From JBMNNU01 sp050942695 (GTDB taxonomy: Bacteria; Chloroflexota; UBA6077), in the NCBI GenBank assembly GCA_050942695.1, contig JBMNNU010000147.1:1-7915 (forward strand): a DNA stretch of 7,915 nucleotides. Direction: 5' to 3'. Positions within the stretch are counted from its first letter, which is position 1. Every line of letters starts with the position of its first letter. The notes under the pieces were generated by a model that made no database searches, was not told the origin of the DNA, and saw nothing but the letters and a program-made list of their open reading frames with translations. Positions 5,420-7,915 of this stretch are shown one piece after another. The position numbers and the translations under genes were made by a program.

Positions 5420-6298
5420 ATGAAGAAGCTGCTAGTTGGGTACGATGGATCTGGGCCCGCGAGGGAAGCCGCGTTGATGGCCGGACGATTGGCCAAGCAA
5501 CTAGGAGCAAACGTTACAGTGCTCACTGTCGGCGAAATCGCGCCTTTGATTGTAGCCCCGACGGGGATGTTCATCAGGGAGGCGCAAGAGAGGGATTTTG
5601 TTCCCATTGCCGAAGAGGGCGCCGAGATAGTTGAAGCGCTCGGGGTTGCCGCCGAATCTCAGGTCGAAATCGGCGACCCTGCCACGCAAGTTGTGGAGGC
5701 CGTCAGGCGCGCTGGGGTTGACCTGGTGGTTATGGGGCACCGAGGGATGGGCGGTGTGGCTGGGTTGGTGCTTGGGAGCGTCGCGAAGAAGGTAGCCGAG
5801 GAGTCCTCCTGCCCGGTGTTGGTCGTGATCGGGAACGCCCCCGACACGATCCGAAAAATCCTGGTTGCGATCGACGGGTCCGAGCATTCACGTCGCGCTG
5901 TTGAGATTATCGTCGACCTGGCTAGCGCATTTGATGCCGAGGTCACGATTATTCACGTTCTCGACCCGACCGAGTTGGGAGAAGCGACCACCGAAGTGGC
6001 GAAACGCAAATTGAGGGCTGCATTCCGAGAGAGGGGATCAAGCATTCTAGCGGATGCCGCCGAGCTATTCCGGCGAGCCGGGGTTGCGCATGAGACAGTG
6101 CTGGCAGAAGGCCGGCCATCCGATGTCGTGTCTGAGAGAGTGCAATCGAGTGATTACGATCTGGTAGCGATCGGCCGAAGGGGGTTGGGGGGTGTTAAAA
6201 GTTTGATGCTGGGAAGCGTCAGCGATGAAGTCCTCAGAAAGGTAAAGCGCCCCGTATTGCTGGTTGGTGAGCGGGCTACAACATCATTAACAACTTGA
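5420..6298 (+). CDS. Universal stress protein, tandem UspA domains
   Basis: This 292-residue protein has two UspA domains in a row. Domain 1 (about 1-137) starts MKKLLVGYDGS and carries the full ATP signature G106-HR-G109-x9-G119-S120. Domain 2 (about 145-284) starts IRKILVAIDGS and carries G252-RR-G255-x9-G265-S266. Both halves therefore should bind ATP, unlike the single-domain neighbour. Tandem stress proteins usually act in the cytoplasm as dimers with pseudo-fourfold symmetry (family knowledge). The reading frame is open back to 5282, but ATG 5420 matches the family N-terminus and has a GGGAAAGGGA ribosome site about 5 bases upstream. It ends at TGA 6296-6298, which overlaps the promoter of the next gene. 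Confidence 0.92.
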   Translation: MKKLLVGYDGSGPAREAALMAGRLAKQLGANVTVLTVGEIAPLIVAPTGMFIREAQERDFVPIAEEGAEIVEALGVAAESQVEIGDPATQVVEAVRRAGVDLVVMGHRGMGGVAGLVLGSVAKKVAEESSCPVLVVIGNAPDTIRKILVAIDGSEHSRRAVEIIVDLASAFDAEVTIIHVLDPTELGEATTEVAKRKLRAAFRERGSSILADAAELFRRAGVAHETVLAEGRPSDVVSERVQSSDYDLVAIGRRGLGGVKSLMLGSVSDEVLRKVKRPVLLVGERATTSLTT

Positions 6299-6324
6299 TA
6301 CTAACTTTGATATATAGGTAGTAT
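6295..6324 (+). promoter_or_regulatory. Sigma70-like promoter for the GH18 gene
   Basis: TTGATA (6295-6300) and TAGTAT (6319-6324) are separated by 18 bases, a good match to the consensus. The -35 box overlaps the stop codon of the tandem stress-protein gene. A start near 6331 would give a leader of about 78 bases. The same bases form an inverted repeat, GATACTA (6297-6303) and TAGTATC (6319-6325), which could serve as an operator; no T-run follows, so a terminator is unlikely. Confidence 0.55.
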
Positions 6325-6408
6325 CGCGCAAGGTCATTCCCCGTTTCCCTTACGCGTGATAGGGATCGATAAGCCGGATATGTGGCTGCCGCTTGTGAGG
6401 ATAGGTGC

Positions 6409-7764
6409 ATGAACTGCCGATTCTGGATGCTCTGGTCGTTCTTTGCCTTCGCCACAATGTTAGTCACGATTGGTTTTCTCGTCTTGAGAAGCGTGACCGG
6501 CTTATCTGATCTGGGAGTCGCAAGCATAATCACATCCGTAGTGGGCGAGAGGTCTATACCAACGATCGTCTCGGCGACACCAAAACCCACTGTAGCCGCT
6601 ACAGATCATAATTTGGAAGAGAGGCGCCCCGACTCTAAGGTTGATGGAGCGGATGGTTCGGGGAGGCGAGTAGTCCTCGGCTACTACGTTCCCTACGACC
6701 CCACCTCGTGGGCCTCGTTCCAGAGGCATGCGGTTGATATCGACTTTGTCGTCGCCCAATGGGTCACGGTCGATAGCTGCGGTGGGATCGGGAGTCGGGA
6801 TGACCGGACGCTGATCGCTTTCGCCGACGAGCGTGGGGTGAAGGTGCTGCCATCGTTGCTCACGTCATCCGACTGGCTAAACCATCGCTTGCTCACCAAT
6901 CCTGCCATTTCCGATCGTTTCCTGAACGAGATCGTGCGGTACGTCGTCGAGATGGAGTATCCGGGCTTCGACCTTGACCTGGAGGGTATCGACCCGGATG
7001 ACCGGGACGCCTACTCCGAATTCGTAGCCAGGTTGGCGGATGCACTCCACAAGCAGGGTAAGATCCTGACCTTGGCGATCCCAGCAAAGGCATCGGATGT
7101 CCGAACCGGATGGGCTGGACCGTACGACTACGCAGCGCTGGGCAAGCATGCCGATTTCATCCTGTTGATGACCTACGACTACAGTTGGGCTAACGGCCCT
7201 CCAGGCTCAATTGCTCCCCAACGTTGGGTCGATAGGGTTGCTTCGTACGCTGTGAGCCAGATTCCCCCCTCGAAAGTCCTCCTCGGACTCGCCTTCTACG
7301 GCTACGATTGGAATACAACAGTGGGTGGGGAAGCAAAAGCGCTGCTGTACCCTCAGGCTGAAACCCTGGCTAGGCAGTATGGAACTGAGATCACCACGGA
7401 CCAGGTCACCCTTTCGGCCACATTCTCTTACACTGAGAAGGCGGGGGACATCGTGCCACCGATGCCGGGTGTTCCGCCCCTCCAGAACGACATCGTCGTT
7501 CGAACCCCGGAGGTGTGCCCATTCCTGCCTCCATCCAAGCCTACCGGGCCAACAGCGACCCCCGAGCCTACGGCGACTCCCCTTCCGACCGCGACGCCTG
7601 TGCCGATTGCGCAGCACGTGGTCTGGTTGGAAGATGCGAGAAGCGCCGCAGCCCGACTCGAGATCGCCCGCCGATATGGGGTTGGTGGGGTTGGAGCCTG
7701 GCGGCTGGGCCAGGAAGACCCCAACGTATGGCCTCACCTGGAGGCCTATCGAGCTGGGAGATAA
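6409..7764 (+). CDS. Membrane-anchored GH18 glycoside hydrolase, YaaH/SleL-like
   Basis: This 451-residue protein would cleave N-acetylglucosamine-containing glycans such as peptidoglycan or chitin outside the cell. Residues 5-27 (FWMLWSFFAFATMLVTIGF region) form an uncleaved signal anchor, followed by a Pro/Thr/Ser-rich spacer to about residue 85. The GH18 barrel then runs to about 445: VLGYYVPYD, the catalytic D-x-D-x-E as FDLDLEG (Asp188, Asp190, Glu192), LLMTYDYSW (about 252-260), and LLGLAFYGYDW, all as in spore-lytic YaaH/SleL enzymes. The last strand, VVWLEDARS...GGVGAWRLG, is separated from the rest by about 57 residues containing TATPEPTATPLPTATPVP. ATG 6409 is preferred, with GAGG 8 bases upstream; GTG 6382 is an in-frame alternative adding nine residues. 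No LysM or SLH domain is present. Substrate is inferred from the family. Confidence 0.9.
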   Translation: MNCRFWMLWSFFAFATMLVTIGFLVLRSVTGLSDLGVASIITSVVGERSIPTIVSATPKPTVAATDHNLEERRPDSKVDGADGSGRRVVLGYYVPYDPTSWASFQRHAVDIDFVVAQWVTVDSCGGIGSRDDRTLIAFADERGVKVLPSLLTSSDWLNHRLLTNPAISDRFLNEIVRYVVEMEYPGFDLDLEGIDPDDRDAYSEFVARLADALHKQGKILTLAIPAKASDVRTGWAGPYDYAALGKHADFILLMTYDYSWANGPPGSIAPQRWVDRVASYAVSQIPPSKVLLGLAFYGYDWNTTVGGEAKALLYPQAETLARQYGTEITTDQVTLSATFSYTEKAGDIVPPMPGVPPLQNDIVVRTPEVCPFLPPSKPTGPTATPEPTATPLPTATPVPIAQHVVWLEDARSAAARLEIARRYGVGGVGAWRLGQEDPNVWPHLEAYRAGR

Positions 7765-7860
7765 GCTGGGAAGCCACGCAACGGTTCCGGCTGGCCAATT
7801 GCTTACCCGCGATTTGCATAACTTTCGATGCCACTTTCCAACCATTGCTATAGTCTCTCC

Positions 7861-7915
7861 GTGACGCTGGATTCCAAAGCCTTGATTCAGGCGATTCTTG
7901 GCCATCGTGGCGGCC
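7861..7915 (+). CDS. Possible start of a further gene (partial, unrecognised)
   Basis: From GTG 7861 the frame is open for 18 codons to the right edge and reads VTLDSKALIQAILGHRGG. No ribosome site precedes it, but TATAGT (7849-7854) lies where a -10 box would put the transcript start almost exactly at the GTG, as in leaderless genes. Only a fragment is visible and I do not recognise the family. The stretch 7765-7860 before it shows no clear terminator. Confidence 0.3.
   Translation, partial: MTLDSKALIQAILGHRGG

Noticed and set aside
6297..6325. Inverted repeat GATACTA/TAGTATC as a terminator after the tandem stress-protein gene
   Set aside because: The stem is AT-rich with a 15-base loop and no following T-run. 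The same bases make a good -35/-10 pair, so a promoter is the better reading.
7207..7905. 232-codon open frame on the minus strand
   Set aside because: It lies antisense to the GH18 gene, whose protein has clear catalytic motifs. The minus-strand translation is rich in Arg/Gly/Ser with no recognisable domain and reflects the GC-rich codons of the real gene.

Overview
The window looks like a piece of a chromosome from a moderately GC-rich, probably Chloroflexota-like bacterium. That placement is inferred from several signs: the Pro/Thr 'PTATP' stalk in a secreted hydrolase, non-ATG starts (TTG, GTG) with good Shine-Dalgarno sites, a CsaB-type pyruvyltransferase, and a compact GC-rich palindromic repeat. 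No rRNA, tRNA, CRISPR array, phage gene or transposase was seen. The theme is cell envelope plus stress and regulation.

Layout from left to right. (1) Positions 1-980, minus strand: a csaB-type polysaccharide pyruvyltransferase whose C-terminus runs off the left edge. (2) Positions 981-1263: a divergent intergenic region with a 121-bp MITE-like element that has inverted ends, nested hairpins and flanking 11-bp direct repeats. It ends just upstream of a possible promoter for the next genes. (3) Positions 1264-2754, plus strand: a sensorless cytosolic histidine kinase followed with no gap by an OmpR/PhoB-type response regulator. (4) Positions 2751-4367, minus strand: a four-gene cluster read right to left as GreA-like factor, cysteine-rich metallothionein-like protein, minimal MerR-type DNA-binding protein, second GreA-like factor. 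The last gene overlaps the response-regulator stop codon by 4 bp. (5) Positions 4368-4783: a divergent control region of about 0.4 kb with palindromes and an AT-rich core. (6) Positions 4784-6298, plus strand: a single-domain and a tandem-domain universal stress protein. (7) Positions 6295-6324: a good sigma70-like promoter leading into a membrane-anchored GH18 (YaaH/SleL-like) glycoside hydrolase at 6409-7764. (8) The right edge may hold the first 18 codons of another gene at 7861.

How the genes may work together (inference). The two-component pair, two GreA-like RNA-polymerase secondary-channel factors, metal-binding protein, MerR-type regulator and two stress proteins form a block of general or metal/redox stress response. 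The two envelope genes lie on either side of it. The most unusual points are the GreA-like pair with one member lacking the acidic tip, the metallothionein/MerR pair sandwiched between them, the Pro/Thr stalk apparently inserted inside the GH18 barrel, and the MITE-like repeat.
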